In this document: piece after piece, positions 11,284-25,317 of the stretch
Layout: each line of letters begins with the position of its first letter
Position numbering within the stretch: position 1 is the stretch's first letter
DNA from: Riptortus pedestris
Taxonomy: Eukaryota > Arthropoda > Insecta > Hemiptera > Alydidae
Reading direction: 5' to 3'
Length of the DNA stretch: 64,000 bases
Assembly (NCBI GenBank): GCA_019009955.1
Contig: CM032232.1
Coordinates: forward strand, 68,684,501-68,748,500
The notes under the pieces: generated by a model
Databases searched by the model: none
What the model was told of the DNA's origin: nothing
What the model saw: only the letters and a program-made list of their open reading frames with translations
Translations under genes and position numbers: made by a program

Positions 11284-11860
11284 TTTCAGCAGATTTTTCT
11301 CAACGGAAATCAGATATTGATGTTGTACTCATGAATTCCTCCATTGTCCATTGATCCTACCCTCGAGATGAGGTCCGTTCAAAACTACATATATTTGCCC
11401 GTGAAAGCTCTAGAGGTCGTAATTTTTGTTTAATCGTCACCAAACTCGATTTATATGAGTTTCATGCAAAAGTAAAGGTCAAGTTCGTTAATAAATGAAA
11501 ATCGACTTTTATGCGAGGGAGGGGGGTTAGAAGTGGGGATTTTGAAAAATCAAAATATGTCCGGTATTATGTGTCGGATCGAAAAATTAAATTGAATCAA
11601 TCTTATTGTAAATGTAATCGTCTATAAATGTTGGATATGCACATTTTTTTTTTCTCAATATTGAAAATTAATCCAGATATTTCCATATTTTAATTTCCGG
11701 CCATCAATAAACCCCCCACTCCTACTCACGTCATATTAACAATAAGCAGTTATATCATGAACACTTCATTCCAAGGTTAAATACCCAGTATGGTTTTCAT
11801 TGAACATGTACTTTATGAGATACTTGCAAGTACGTAATATGATGATGACGTTAACAATTA
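11284..11860 (+). mobile_element. Family A copy (module 3), 3' hairpin missing
   Basis: 5' AGCAGATTTTTCTC..GGAAATCAG, degenerate short core (ACATATATTTG), common body, then module 3 (CCCCCCACTCCTACTCACGTC near 11710). Ends without the terminal hairpin. Confidence 0.7.
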
Positions 11861-11865
11861 AGATT

Positions 11866-12035
11866 TTTCGATCTTTAATCGAAAATGTTTATTTGATCCC
11901 TACCATAATCAATATTTAACCGTTTCAGTCAAGACTATGGATCATATTTGTTGTTGGCTGAAATAGGACCCGGAATGGTGGGGGTTTAGAAGTGGAAACT
12001 CAAAATATCTCCGCTAATCTCCATATTGTACCCAA
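11866..12035 (+). mobile_element. Degenerate family A fragment
   Basis: Contains an AATCGAAAATGTTTATTTGATC-like stretch, a GGCTGAAATAGGACCCGGAA block, the G-run and AAAATATCTCCGCTA. Both ends are lost. Confidence 0.45.
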
Positions 12036-12070
12036 GGACAGTAGTTATACCACTTCCAGACTAAAAATAT

Positions 12071-12654
12071 TGTTACGTTTTTTATTACAAAATCAGTAAA
12101 AAACGTTTTTTATTAGAATTCTTTTGGATTGCAAAATTAAACACACACAAGTTTCACAGTTTTTATCACTGCACTATTTATTTAACAATGCACTATACAC
12201 TTGGTTAATTATTCTTAATTACTACTCATAGTATGCACTGGGAGCGTCACTGTCATTTAAATTACACAGTCCAATAATTCACTCACGATCACTGAAGTTC
12301 ACAAAAACAAGGCACTGCACTGTCTTAAACACGGCACCATAATGTTACTTACAGAGTCACGGTACAACACTGTTCTTCACATAAAAACGCTTTACTGCAC
12401 TACACTAAGTCGCACTAAATGCACTGATGAGCACTTGAAGACAGCTGAGAACAATCTAAACTGTCGGGCGAATTGCACATGCTTATATAGAGGAGCGACA
12501 AAACATCAAAGGATGAAGCCGAGACTCTTCCAGAAAGGACTGCTAGGGACTAGGACAGGCGCGACCATCTAGCAGCACTCTTTGATCTCCTCCGCACTCC
12601 CCAAACACATGACCATCTCTGTCCGATTCTTTCATGTATTTAATTTTCGTAACA
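12071..12654 (-). mobile_element. Solo LTR of an LTR retrotransposon
   Basis: A 584-bp block with inverted ends TGTTACG...CGTAACA (the usual TG...CA), flanked by 4-bp repeats ATAT (12067-12070 and 12655-12658). In minus orientation it has a TATA box (CTATATAAGC, 12490-12481) followed about 400 bp later by AATAAA (12086-12081) close to the end, the order expected for U3, R and U5. No primer-binding site or gag/pol lies next to it, so the internal part was probably removed by LTR-LTR recombination. The 4-bp duplication fits Gypsy-type elements, but the superfamily is inferred. The open frame at 12342-12572 is opposite to LTR transcription and has no meaning I can support. Confidence 0.75.
12481..12490 (-). 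promoter_or_regulatory. TATA box in the solo LTR
   Basis: CTATATAAGC read on the minus strand, about 165 bp inside the LTR from its TG end, as expected for the LTR promoter. Confidence 0.55.
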
Positions 12655-12658
12655 ATAT

Positions 12659-13328
12659 TGTAACTGTGATTACTAGTACATGTTTTGGGGCAAAGCTCAG
12701 GTGATCATTACAGACAGAGCTTATATAACTAAATGTTATCTGTTTTATGAATAACAAGTGGCCTGTGAAAATTATTATTTTAATTTTATTTTTTACTTGA
12801 ATCTCTTATTTTTAAAGAAAACCCTCTCCAACATAATTCAGTACGGAATAGCACATAATACGGTTCTTCTGAGCTTTTCTCTTAGCTCTGATAAAGACCA
12901 ATTTAAAAACACTGCAATATTCAGAACCTTTAACATATATATATTCATATTCAACTGTGATAACATATATTTCTTTAAAGAATATTTCATAGAATAATAT
13001 TTTCAGTGCAATACATTTTTTTTTTTAATCTTTATCATTAATGGTTACTACCCTATGAGAAGTGTCAGATCTAAGAGTTCCAGCTGCTCGTTAGGATTCC
13101 AAAGGCGTATACCTCCTGGATTCGAATGAAGAGCTCTATAAAGAATTCAAAAAAGGCTCTCAGTTCCTTCAAACCGGCCTGCCTCATACTTATTTTACCC
13201 AGCAACACTCTGAAAACATCTTACCCAGAGAGGGAGCCAAATTATTTATTTGGTATTTGATTATTGAAATGCATCTAAAGCATTAGTTCATTGCAGTAAG
13301 AGGCCTCCTCCTCCACTTAGCATGTCAT
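12659..13328. other. Unannotated spacer
   Basis: No repeat or gene identified. The open frame at 12758-12997 is low-complexity, Phe/Ile/Asn-rich, and typical of AT-rich non-coding DNA. Confidence 0.4.
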
Positions 13329-14114
13329 AAAAGTCCGCCACGCCAATGCTGCGTAAACTAAGCAGATTTCCGTAGTGAAGATTAATAATAGATAAACCAA
13401 CATACTGCTAACACAACACCACCGTGAATAAATACAAACGGTAATAAGAAATCTTTCCTCTACCGGCGGGAAGCGTCTCAAATGTAAACAAACAGGTCTG
13501 CCAACGGCTCAGCGGAAAGAAAAACCATAACTGATTCATTTTATTGAAAACTATGTACTATACCTACTATACACCTAGTACTGTAATTTATAATGAATCA
13601 GATCAGTTTTTACCTCAATCAAACAAATTTTAGTAGTCCAAGAATTTAAGGAGGGGGGTGGTGTCACAAGAACATATTTGCATCTATCTCGTATAATAAA
13701 GGCCTCTGGGAAACTATATATGGTATTTAAGCTTCGAATAATGTGGTTTATAATTAACCGAGTATGGTTTATGTAACACGAGTAGAAGTGGGGGTGTACT
13801 GAATGCTGAAAACTGAAAGATGCAAATTTCTCGGATAATATACAAGATAGAGAATAAATGAATATAACAATATTTATAGTAAATTTAATTTGCAATAAGA
13901 TTGATTTTATAGAACTCTTCGACCCGACGAATAATAAAGGAGGCATTTCGAATTTTCAAAAATCCCCACCTTGAAACCCCCCCTCCCATTGGTCCAACTT
14001 CAGTCATTAACGAACTTGATCTTTCTTTTTACATAAGATATTATGTTTATATTAAGTTTAATTTGCAATAAGATTGATTCTACACACTAATTTTGAACGC
14101 TAGAGCGTTAATAG

Positions 14115-14156
<42 letters not shown>

Positions 14157-14340
14157 AATTTTGAATGGACCTCATTTTCGTCTTTTCGTCATCTCCTGGG
14201 TAGTATCGATGGACACTTGAAGAAAAGTTTTAAAGTCGCATCATGAGTACTACCTCAATAGCTGTTTTCTCTTAATTTTATTTATTTATTTGAAGAGCTC
14301 CGCAACTAGGCGATGTCTTCTCTTAAGGGAATCTGCTAAA
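13329..14340 (-). mobile_element. Family A copy, full length (module 4)
   Basis: 3' end AAAAGTCCGCCACGCC..GCTGCG, subterminal AAGCAGATTTCC, then a long 3' module (ACCGGCGGGAAGCGTCTCAA near 13462, AATGTGGTTTATAATTAACC near 13740) shared with 22.65-23.41 kb. Common body, (AT)n at 14120-14150, 5' end at 14321-14340. A 40-bp insertion with TTTATTTATTTATTTG sits in the 5' palindrome at about 14277-14316. The open frame at 13575-13946 is only the translation of module 4. Confidence 0.75.
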
Positions 14341-14935
14341 AATATGATCATACATTGATACAGGAGATAATGTAAATAATGTAACAAATATTATCCGGTA
14401 TATTTTTGTTGTTGGTCACCATTGAGTCCTCTACTCGCGTCTATGCTGGGCAGTGGCTTTCCTGTCCAATAAATGGAACTTGCTAGTTAGTCAATTTACT
14501 TTAACAACCCATCACACCTTCAGCCTCCCTCGTGGTCTTTAACTCGCCAAATCTCACATTCATTATTACATTCACAGGGGGCCGGTTGGATTATATTCAG
14601 GCCCAAGTCCCGCCCTACCCGCAATTACCCCGTTTCTGATATTATCTTCTTTATTGGCTTTCTTCGCCATAATCTTTAGTCATCCTTGTGCTATTCAAAC
14701 ATCCTCGCATTCTTACGTTCATCCCTTTAAAATTCTGTTTCAAGGGTTAACCCGTGGCTCATTTATTAGTTATCCCTACTATAGTATATTTTTTTCAGCG
14801 CCTTTCTAATTGTTATGTAATTTCAATGTGTAGTTTTAATGAAGGGAAGAATTGCATTTCTGTAAATTCTGACCATGTGCTTGTGGGTGATATAAGGTTA
14901 GTGATCGTGGGTCATTGGTGAATCATGAATATATT

Positions 14936-14989
<54 letters not shown>

Positions 14990-15883
14990 TTCTTTTCTTT
15001 TTTCATAAAGCATTGTGTCTCTGAAGAGTAATACCGAAACTTTCAACACCAAAATGAACTCCTTTCCTTGCGTACCTTCAATAGCCTATTCTCATCTTTC
15101 ATTAAAACCAATAATATCATTGTTTAAAGGAGCTTACAAAGTCATTTCAGAATGTAAAAATCTTTCTCAAGGAAGCCCCATGTTATAATAAGAATTGCCC
15201 GTAAAATTATTTAATAGCAAAAAGTATGCCTGAAAAAAAAAATATTGGATTGACATTTTTCATGATTAAGTAGGTAAATTCTCCCTTCACAAGGAAAATG
15301 CATTATATCTGTGAGATCGAAATATAATAATATTAGCGGAAGAAAGACCGACTTAAAAAGGAAGGCGGGGGAAAGTTGAAATCATGTTAAAACTTCAGCG
15401 AAAATCTTCCCCAACAAAAACTTTTATACCTCACTCAAGAAAAGATTTGTAATGTTTTTCTTACCCTTCTTCTTTCATTGGTTTGTTTATTTCTTCCTCT
15501 CTTTTTCCCAATTAACAACAGCCTCAACTTTCAGAACGAATGTTCCTTGAAATATAAGAAAAAGTAAGACTGATGTATGGGCAGAAAGCTGAAATAACAG
15601 TTAAAACCGTTAATGAAGAAAACAAGGGAATTAGAAAGATGTATTTTCTTTCAGCTTTTCACAAAGTACTGGACTCCTGTTTGTCATTGGTTATATAAGG
15701 CAATATGTTTGTTTGATATATACATATAAGAATGATTCTACATAAAAGGGTACTTACCATTTGTATGTACAACGTACAGGTGTCATCAATGTTTATCTTG
15801 TTCAGATCTAGACAGTTATTAAATTATCCTTTAAAAGTTTATAATTTTGTTACCGGTTGACTTTTGATGGTGACATCCAACAA
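14341..15883. other. Unannotated spacer with (TA)n(TG)n tract
   Basis: Compound microsatellite at 14935-14986. Otherwise no gene or repeat seen. Confidence 0.4.
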
Positions 15884-16466
15884 TAAAAAGTCCGCCATGC
15901 AGGGGTTGCGTTAAATAAGCAGATTTCCGACGTGCGCCATGTATTTTTATTTATCTCAAAACTTAAGAGTTCAATGAGAACAATATTTGGTATTTAAGCT
16001 TCAAATAAAGTGCTTCATAACATAATAGAATATTGTTAATATGAGATGAGTAGGAGTGGGGGTTTACTGAAGGCCGAAAACAAAAAAAAGCAAATATCTG
16101 AGTTGATAATCAAGATAGTGAAAAAATGTACATAACAACAATTAAAGAACATTACATTTATAATAAAATTGGTCCTACACATATTTTCGATCCGACGCGT
16201 AATAACGGATATATTAAGATTTTTTTTAAATTCTCCAACTCTAAACCCGATTATACATCAAGTTGGTAACAATAAGACAAAAATTGTGACCGCTAGAGCG
16301 GTAACAGGCAAATTTATAGATAGATAGATGGATATATACAGTTTTTTCGGTTACCTCATTTTTGTCATCTCCTGAGTAGGATCGATGGACATTTGAAGAA
16401 ATTTTCGAAAATCGCTTCGTGAGTACGACCTCAATAGCTGATTTCCCTCAAGGGAAATCTACTAAA
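15884..16466 (-). mobile_element. Family A copy (module 3)
   Basis: AAAAAGTCCGCCATGCAGGGG hairpin at the left, subterminal AAGCAGATTTCC, module 3 (GATGAGTAGGAGTGGGGG near 16045), common body, short degenerate GATA/TA core at 16317-16340, and 5' palindrome CTGATTTCCCTCAAGGGAAA to 16466. The G-run is largely lost. Confidence 0.8.
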
Positions 16467-16519
16467 ACAGCAGCTAGTCCTCTGAAGCCCAGGCAAAACT
16501 ATTAGAGAGCCAACCCTCC

Positions 16520-16578
<59 letters not shown>

Positions 16579-17817
16579 TATATATGATACTGAGTACATG
16601 AAATTGATGTTGTCAAGCGGATTCAATTAATATTTTCCGGATATATGCGAAGATACAGGAACTTCAGTCTCTTGTACTCTTCACGAAGGACTGATTTTAC
16701 ATGATACTTGAGAACGAAAGTTAAAACTAACATGGTTCCATTTTATTCAGTGACTTCAAAATTCAACATTAAATAGTTCAATCCTGCGTTTGAGCTATTT
16801 AAAAGTGTGAATCTTTCAACATTTAATCGAAAAGCACTTTGCACTTAAAAATGGATTTATTTTACGTCCTGCCTGTTCAGTCATTCACTTCACTAACAAA
16901 ATAATATTTGGGACTAAAAAAATGTTTTAAACCCAATTTGCTCTTTACATATTCGTTGTTGATAAAACAAATATTATAGTGATGAATTGGGTAGGATCAG
17001 TAGAAATATTGTCATAAGTACCGCTATATAGCTGCATTTTACAGAAACAAATATTTTAAAATAGTTTAGAATTGAAAAAAAAAACACATTTAATTTGAGT
17101 ACTGGTTCATCACTCCATCTGAAAAGAAACAAGTCTCTGGCTCTTCCCACTCATTCCAAAACCCTGGCATTAACTCCTTTACGACCAGGCATAAATCTTG
17201 TTTTAGGTGTCCTTCTGGAATAAATCTCCCATTTGTACCTCCATGTGTGGAGTGAATTTCTTCCAAGATGTCGAATAATTGTCATACGAATATCCTGTTT
17301 ATTCAGAATTCAATAAAAAATAACAGTGGGCTGAAACAAGTGGGCTCTGTCCCCTTTAACTGGACAGTTGTGACTTTAAATGTATGTTGATACTAGGCCA
17401 AGCATTAGGAATGGCTCCATAAGGACAGAAACTCGTCACTTCATGGTTCGTCTCACACAAAACAAAGTGTTTTCAACACTTTTTCTCTTCTAATTTGATC
17501 TCTGAACTTAGAAGGCTGATTTATGTGCATCCTTATAAACAAGGCCCTATATACTGTTAGCTAACATGGGTTCATTTACATAAAAAAAAAAAAATAGGAA
17601 TGAAGAAATGTTGAAGAAAATCTGTTAACATTTGACAGTAAGTTTGTTACAGTTGGTTAACTAAATTAAATTAAATCCCCCCCCCCCGATAAGAAATAAG
17701 TATTGATGGTTGTCGGTAAGGCAACAGAACTGAATAAATACAAACATAATTTTAATTAAAAATATTATTATTAAAGTACGAAAATAATGTCATCGGCAAT
17801 AGCTAAACAACAAACAA
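16467..17817. other. Unannotated spacer with long (TA)n
   Basis: (TA)n at 16519-16575, starting only about 50 bp after a family A end and not in the usual core context. The rest shows no gene. Confidence 0.4.
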
Positions 17818-18047
17818 ATAAAAGCCCGTCACGCAGGGGCTGCGTAACTGAGCAGATTTCCCACGTGAAGTTATACAATAGAGAAATCTCCATACGAGAG
17901 CCGAACAGTTGCGGCAAAGGGCCGAACTAGCTTTTGGGGGTTAAAAATTATATATATATAATTTTGAACGAACCTCATTTTCGACATCTCCTGGGTAGGA
18001 TCGATGGACATTTGAAGAAAATTTTCAAAAATCGCATCATGCTAAAA
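17818..18047 (-). mobile_element. Family A copy (module 1) with large internal deletion
   Basis: Has the 3' hairpin end, subterminal motif and the start of module 1 (GCCGAACTAGCTTTTGGGGG). It then jumps at a short TATATATATA to the 5' segment (GGTAGGATCGATGGACATTT). The whole common body is missing, and the very 5' palindrome is reduced to GCTAAAA. Confidence 0.75.
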
Positions 18048-18145
18048 ACTAACAGTATTGGAAAACTATTGTTAGGTTTAACACTAATAATAATATTAAT
18101 TCCAGATTTATAATAAATGCGAGAATATTATTTTTATTTTATATA

Positions 18146-18357
18146 CAAGCATGTATTTAGCGCTTTAAAAATATAGAATATTGTAGTTTGCATTGAGTGT
18201 CAATTATATATACATAATGACATTGAGTGTGGCATATATATATATATATATATATACACACACTCAATGAAGTTTTTAACTTCGTTTTGAAAAGAGTTAA
18301 ATACTCAATGAAAACAACAGAATATTCTATATTTTTAAAGCGCTAAATACATGTTTG
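18146..18357. mobile_element. Short TIR element (MITE), unclassified
   Basis: About 212 bp bounded by inverted repeats of about 37 bp with one mismatch in the outer part (left begins CAAGCATGTATTTAGCGC at 18146; right ends GCGCTAAATACATGTTTG at 18357). The inside is a second imperfect palindrome with CACTCAATG repeats and (TA)n at 18234-18255. No clear target duplication, so I give no superfamily. Confidence 0.6.
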
Positions 18358-20866
18358 TTTAAATGAATCAAATAGCCTCTCGTTTTTGGAGAATTTTGTC
18401 CACGTGGAGTAGGACACGTGAGTGAAAGAAGCTGTGTTACAAAAATAGTTGTAAATTCTTTGATCAGATCTTAAATGAAAAACCGAAATGAATCGGGAGA
18501 AAGAAATGTGATTTGTTTTCCTTAAAACGATAGTAACAAGAGGAGAAAACAATAGCAGAGGAGGTGCAGACAATAGTTTCCTGTCACCTTCTGTACTAAC
18601 TATTCTCTACTTACTTCAAGGATGATATTATTTCTGCAAATATGAATTCCTGATTCAAGGACTTGGAGTCATCATCACTCAAGAAAATGATAGCATGATT
18701 GAAATTGAAATGACGATAGCAAAATGCACTTATTTATGTTATTGGGAGTTAAACACTTAAGAATTGAAAATATTGTCTATTGAAAATAATAAATGGATAT
18801 GACTTCGAATCATTAAACCGATTTAGGCTAAGAAGATATTAAAGTGGGAGTTCTAAATAATGAAAATGGAAACTTAATTTTAACGTCAGGGGTTCTAAAT
18901 TAGGGGTGGGTGGAGATTATTGGACATATTCTAAGAAGCATCATATTTCACCAAAAAAGTAATTATAGATTGTTTTTTGTTGATAACGAGGACTAGAAAG
19001 TCTTTCTTTAATAACAACATTATCTGCTGGATGTTCGTGTTTATAAAAATATGAATAGAGTACATTCTGGCTAAGCCTAGTCGTTCCAACTACAAGGCAT
19101 AGCGTTAAGAACCAAGACACGTCAAATTAGTGACTTACACTGAAAGTCACCAGTTTTTCTGAAACACATTTAATTAATGGCCATCATGACAAGATTAAAG
19201 GCTTCTTTGAAGGGGGCAAGACTCAAACACCAGGTTATAGTGAACTCCCCGACTCATCGCGAAATTCTTGGAAAAACTACCTTTCCTTAAGTTGCAGATA
19301 ATGATATATACTCTACATATTTCTGCTCACTACCATCCATAAAGCTCAGTTACTACATTTTAAGTAAGAGCAATAAAAGAATTATAGGGATCTACCATTA
19401 TTTTATTAAGTAATATAAATTTCCAAAATAAAATTTGGAGTGTAGAACTGACAACTAAAAACAAGATCGTTATCAGAGTTATCCAAGAAATTTGCTACAA
19501 ACATATTTGGTTTAACAGGACCCATCTTTTACACTTTTCATGAATCATACTCACCAGATATTTTGAGATTAGTACAATTGATGCAATTTTTTTCCTTGGT
19601 AGTAACATAAAAATCATTTTGGCCTGTCAGTCGACTGGCAGTATATTTTTTTATTATTCCGGTTTAGCTTTTGGGTACGACGGCCAAGTAAAGCCAATTT
19701 AACTTCCATGAATGCTTCTATGAATAACAGAACAGTTCGAAACTGGCCGTAGTCTATTACGTACGTATTCTGCGGATACATATGGAATAAATTGATCGTA
19801 TGTATACTGTCGGGGAAAAGTTTTCGAACAATAATCATTGTTGCAGTAAACTGCAAATGCATTGCAACTATAACAACATCAACATCCATCTAGGTCTAAT
19901 ACATGAAATTTGGTTTCCAACTAACAACCATCTGTCATTTATTAGTCAGCTCTCAACAACGTAAGTAAGTCAGTGAATATCTAATATTACATGTTTTCCT
20001 ATCATTACAAACCTAAGAAATGGAATTTGATGATTCTACGCATTCCATAAATAATCTGCGTTATATATATGGCGTATGAAATTTTATTTATGTCATCAGA
20101 TTTCAGGATATTAATTTTATGATTGTTACGAATAAAATTATTATATTCATGTTATACAACTGTAAACCCAGTAACTATAGAGTGGAATTTTGTAGATCAA
20201 TGGCAAGCCAAATTCATTTTGATTATTATCAATTTGTTTTGATTATTATATGCTTCTTATTTTGCGTTCAACTATGAATTCAGTAACAGCAGAAGAAACT
20301 CTCCATTGATATAATTCGTATGAAACTAGATGTGGGAGTGAAGATCTGGGAAACAGGTGTTATAAGGTGTTCGTTAGCACCTGATGATGACAAGTTAGTG
20401 CCGAAAGGCTTTTTGTTTGCTGGCATAACTACTAATCATTAACTACACTATACAATATCTTAAACATACGACCAATACCTTGGTTTAATCATAGAGGTTC
20501 ACAACAATTGATGATTACTTTATAAGTTTGTTCTTAAGACCTAAAAAAAAAAGGTTTAGTCTTTAATGTCTGTTTTTTATTCATCGTCTCATGAAAACAA
20601 ACTCCAATCTTATGAATTTACAAAACATATGTTTCCAACCAACAAATATCTTACAATTAGCCAAGGAGATATTAATCAGTCATTATAATATTCATACCCT
20701 AAGAAAGTTAAAATTAAAAAAAAAAAAAAACATTCAAATGAATTGAGACCGATCACATATAAGTTGTCGAAGAACAGAACAGAATATAAGTATTTTGTTT
20801 CCTGGATGAATACTGGCTGGTTTGATACTTAACATCTCTCTCGGTTAAAAGAAAAATCACATATAA
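18358..20866. other. Unannotated spacer
   Basis: No transposon ends seen. A CTGATGATGACAAG...GCCGAAAGGC motif at 20381-20410 resembles a hammerhead-ribozyme core (see findings). Short open frames (18343-18573, 19614-19889, both minus) have no recognisable domain. Confidence 0.4.
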
Positions 20867-21317
20867 TAAAAGTCTGTCACGCAGGGGCTACGTAAACTAA
20901 GCGGATTTCCCACGTGAAGTTTCACAATAGAGAAATTACACGAGAGCCGACCAGTTACTAAAACGGCCGAACTAGCTTTTGGCGGGAAACTCACTCTCGT
21001 CCGTTATCCGCCCACAGTTAATAAACATGCAAATATCTCGGTTAATATTCAAGATAGAGAATAAATGTATATAGCAATATTTATAGTTATTTATCTTGCA
21101 ATAATATTGATTCTATACAATGTTTCGTTCTGATGTATAGTAATGGAGATATTTCGAATTTTCGAAAATCCTTCCCTCTAAACCCCCCCCCCCCTCCCAC
21201 TGGCCCGATTTCAGCCAATAAGGAACTTATATCTGTTTTTTTTACATAAAACGTTTAAAAATCAAGTTTGGTAACGATCAAACAAAAATTGCGGCCGCTA
21301 GCGCGGTAACAGACATA

Positions 21318-21380
<63 letters not shown>

Positions 21381-21491
21381 GAACGGACCTCATTTTCGTC
21401 ATCTCCTATGTAGGATCGATGGGCATTTGAAAAAATGTTTCGCAATGAGTACGACCTCAATAGCTGATTTCCCTTAAGGGAAATCTGCTAA
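20867..21491 (-). mobile_element. Family A copy, full length (module 1)
   Basis: A good reference copy: AAAAGTCTGTCACGCAGGGG end, hairpin, CGGATTTCCCACGTG, module 1 (GGCCGAACTAGCTTTTGGCG), common body with C-run (21183-21198), (AT)n core at 21314-21375, the conserved TAGGATCGATGGGCATTTG, and perfect 5' palindrome GATTTCCCTTAAGGGAAATC at 21462-21485. Confidence 0.9.
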
Positions 21492-22654
21492 ATAAGTGAC
21501 CACAAATTTCCGAAATAATGTACTCCATATTACAGTAGCAGGGGAAATATAAATCCTTGCAGATAGTAAATGGTTATTATTTCCATTATATAAAGTAATT
21601 TATGTTGAAATCCCAATTAACCGTAGTAGCACAAAGTGGGCGTTATTAAATAACATTTTACATGTTAGAATGATTACACAAATTATCTTTCACGTTTTAG
21701 TATATCGTGTTCCTGATACTGGCATACAAAAAAAAAGTAAATGTATAACATTTAGATACATATCAAAATTAAATTCATAATCAAATACAACATTATATTA
21801 TGTTAAGTTGGTTTAATTCTGTGATATTCATGATACAAGTTCCAGGACTTGAATTTATGAATAACTGTGAGAATTCTCCTTTAATAATTTAGTGAAAGAA
21901 AACAACAGGTAATTCAAAAATTCATTTTCCTATCCAGGATTTATATTAATATAAGTTTTAATCCTTTAAGCTACGGTATTCAGTATAAAATGCATAGAAA
22001 GCTAATTTTGATTTTCTCTTCCTCACATAGTGCTTGTACCAATCTCTTAACTACTAAATTTGATTTTAAATGTGGTTGTATGAATTCAGAAATGCCAGAC
22101 ACTTATTTTCATTAGATATTGTGTATTAAACAATATCTCATTGATATTTCGCAGAGCATCGATTCAATTCTGAAGATGAGATAATCGCACAAGAATGTAA
22201 AGTGAGATACAAGTGGTGAGAAAGTTAACCAAACACAGTATCCAGGAATTTCCTTAGTTGGAACATTAGGAATCTGGAAATTAGCCAATGCTAGTTGTTC
22301 GTGGTTTGAATTGGTAAACTAAAAATTCCTAGTTTCCCTGGAATGTGGGTGGCATCGTCTTTACAGGAATGTAACCAAATCTAAAATTCAGAGGCAATTA
22401 AATAGATACGGTTACAACCTTACGTATTATACTTTATCAATTTATGATAAAAAAAAACTTTTGATAATGAGTCATGAACATATTTTATATACATATGCTT
22501 CCTTGGTTCCTGTGTTATTTTCTAATAGATATGACGGTGTACACTCAAAAACTACTGCTCGCATAAGCAGTGGTCAAACAGATTTTTCAACAATTCTTTG
22601 ACCGTCTTTAGTTTAGTAGCTTATAAATTGGAGTTATCACTTATCACTTTTATT
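21492..22654. other. Unannotated spacer
   Basis: Nothing recognisable. Confidence 0.4.
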
Positions 22655-23406
<752 letters not shown>

Positions 23407-24995
23407 CTTACCTATGGTTATATTCGCCAACTGGGTAATGTACAATTAAAAAAAAAAATGAAGTGTTGAAACGAACCTGTCTTATATAAATTTCCCCTCT
23501 TGATTGCACTTTCTCGATAACTACATGATAATCAATTAAGCGCCCTGAGTCTGCTTTCCAAAACAAATAAGGTGTGTTGTTTGAAAGAAATAAGGAAGGC
23601 CAAATAGCAGCTTGGCCTCAATAAATTCTCATTTTTATTTCTATTTTGGCTATGAAGCCGGCCGTATTTTCTTCGGGAGTTAAAAGAGCGGGATGGTAAC
23701 ATGTTTATATTGAACATTCGTTTCGGGTTCATATCTGGATAATTTATTCAGCACTAGCTTTCCCTTAATTGGAGGCAGACATGTTAGGCCGTCCCTCACG
23801 GTCGTAAATCTGCTCCAATATACCTCTTATATATTCAACTTCTTAAAATTCACACCAACCACAACATAACCCTATGACACTATAAGCAAATCATTGTGCT
23901 GTTTTTTTTTAGTTATTTTATTTTAAATAACATTTTTTTTCCTACACTCTAAGTCGAAGACATTCTTGATTAGAAACTTCGTAAATCAATGAAATATGCA
24001 GATTTTATTCCAATGGCTACAATAAACTTCTGTAAACCCAATCCTATAACAATAAATTCCGCTTATCAACTGAAACGAATCTAAAATTTGTTTGGAAAAA
24101 AAAAAATCATATGAAGCGAATAATGAGTTTCCGATGTCGAATGTCAATAATGGAATATTTCATTTTAAGTTGATGATTCATTTTATTTAAATAAGACAAT
24201 TCATATTACATTATACAACACATAAATACATACTAATGCACACCAACTTTCCTTCAACTAATAACTTAAGGATCCGTTGCCTTCTGACCAGTTCTCTTAG
24301 TGTCTTTGTCTGTGCTTTCATCATCACGACGGTTAAACATAATTTATCGAAGTTTACTCGTATTAACACATTTTTAAGGATGGCCAATGCCCTTTGTATT
24401 TTTCCAAAATTCTTCTTACTGGGGAGACGGAGCATTGAAAATTATTGTTGTAGAATCATTAGTGAAACACATCGCTGGATGTAGCTTATTGAGTATCGGT
24501 GGGGATGGCTATTTCCCTCATCCAGCCATCTAGATCTACCCTTGCCTGTAGTCTAGTGCGTAGACCAACTCCTTCGACCTGAAATATTTTAGGGCATTTG
24601 GTCTTCCTTCTTCATCCGAATTCCGCTTGTTCTCATTCATAATCTTGTTTGCTTCTTTTTGTTCCGGACATAGAAAATCCATCAGACGCCTGAATTTAGA
24701 TACTCAGATAGAACACATGACTGGTTGAAGTTGAAAGAAGGCTCATGAAGAAACACGTGCATCAGCTGAGGAGAAGGAAGGCACTGGCAGATGAAGGGGA
24801 TCATCTAAGGGGGAGATGTTTTAGATCAGATGTGTTGTAGGTTGAGAGATGTATGAGAAAACATGATGTTAATATAAGGTTTGGGGTTAAAAGTAGAAAG
24901 TGTCTGTTCTCTTACAAGTAAGTTATTTGTAAACATAACATAAAGATACAAAACATTCTTCCACTATAACCAAAGCTAATAGGTGCCGCTTACTA
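23407..24995. other. Unannotated spacer
   Basis: Opposite open frames at 24211-24435 (minus) and 24236-24484 (plus) overlap. The minus one is basic (KNFGKIQRALAILKNVL...) but I cannot assign it. No repeat termini seen. Confidence 0.35.
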
Positions 24996-25159
24996 ATAGG
25001 CTACCAATCTTTTATAGCCTTGGTGGGGGATAGAGCTATATGTGGAAAGGCCATCTTCAATTAACTCCCATGATAAAGTGTCAATCGAGGCCTTGGACTC
25101 ATGCTAATCAAGAATGTTAAGACCAACCCTATAACACAAAGCTAACCTGAGGCCCCTAT
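24996..25159 (-). mobile_element. tRNA-derived SINE, old copy
   Basis: On the minus strand the head GGGGCCTCAGGTTAGC, GGTCTTAAC and the B-box-like CCTCGATTG line up with the SINE at 7.9 and 41.5 kb, as does CCAAGGCTATAAAAGATTGG with the body. Strongly diverged; no duplication visible. Confidence 0.5.
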
Positions 25160-25317
25160 AAAGATATTAGACTTTATTTTTTAGCAGATTTCCCTTAAGG
25201 GAAATCAGCTATTGAGGACTTACTCATGACGCGATTTTCGAAAAATTTCTTCAAATGTCCATCGATCCTACCCAGGAGATGACGAAAATAAGGTCCGTTC
25301 TGAATTATGTATATATA

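Noticed and set aside
13575..13946. A 123-codon minus frame with similarity to 22799-23062
   Set aside because: The similarity reflects shared module 4 of family A. No protein is conserved, and stops differ between copies.
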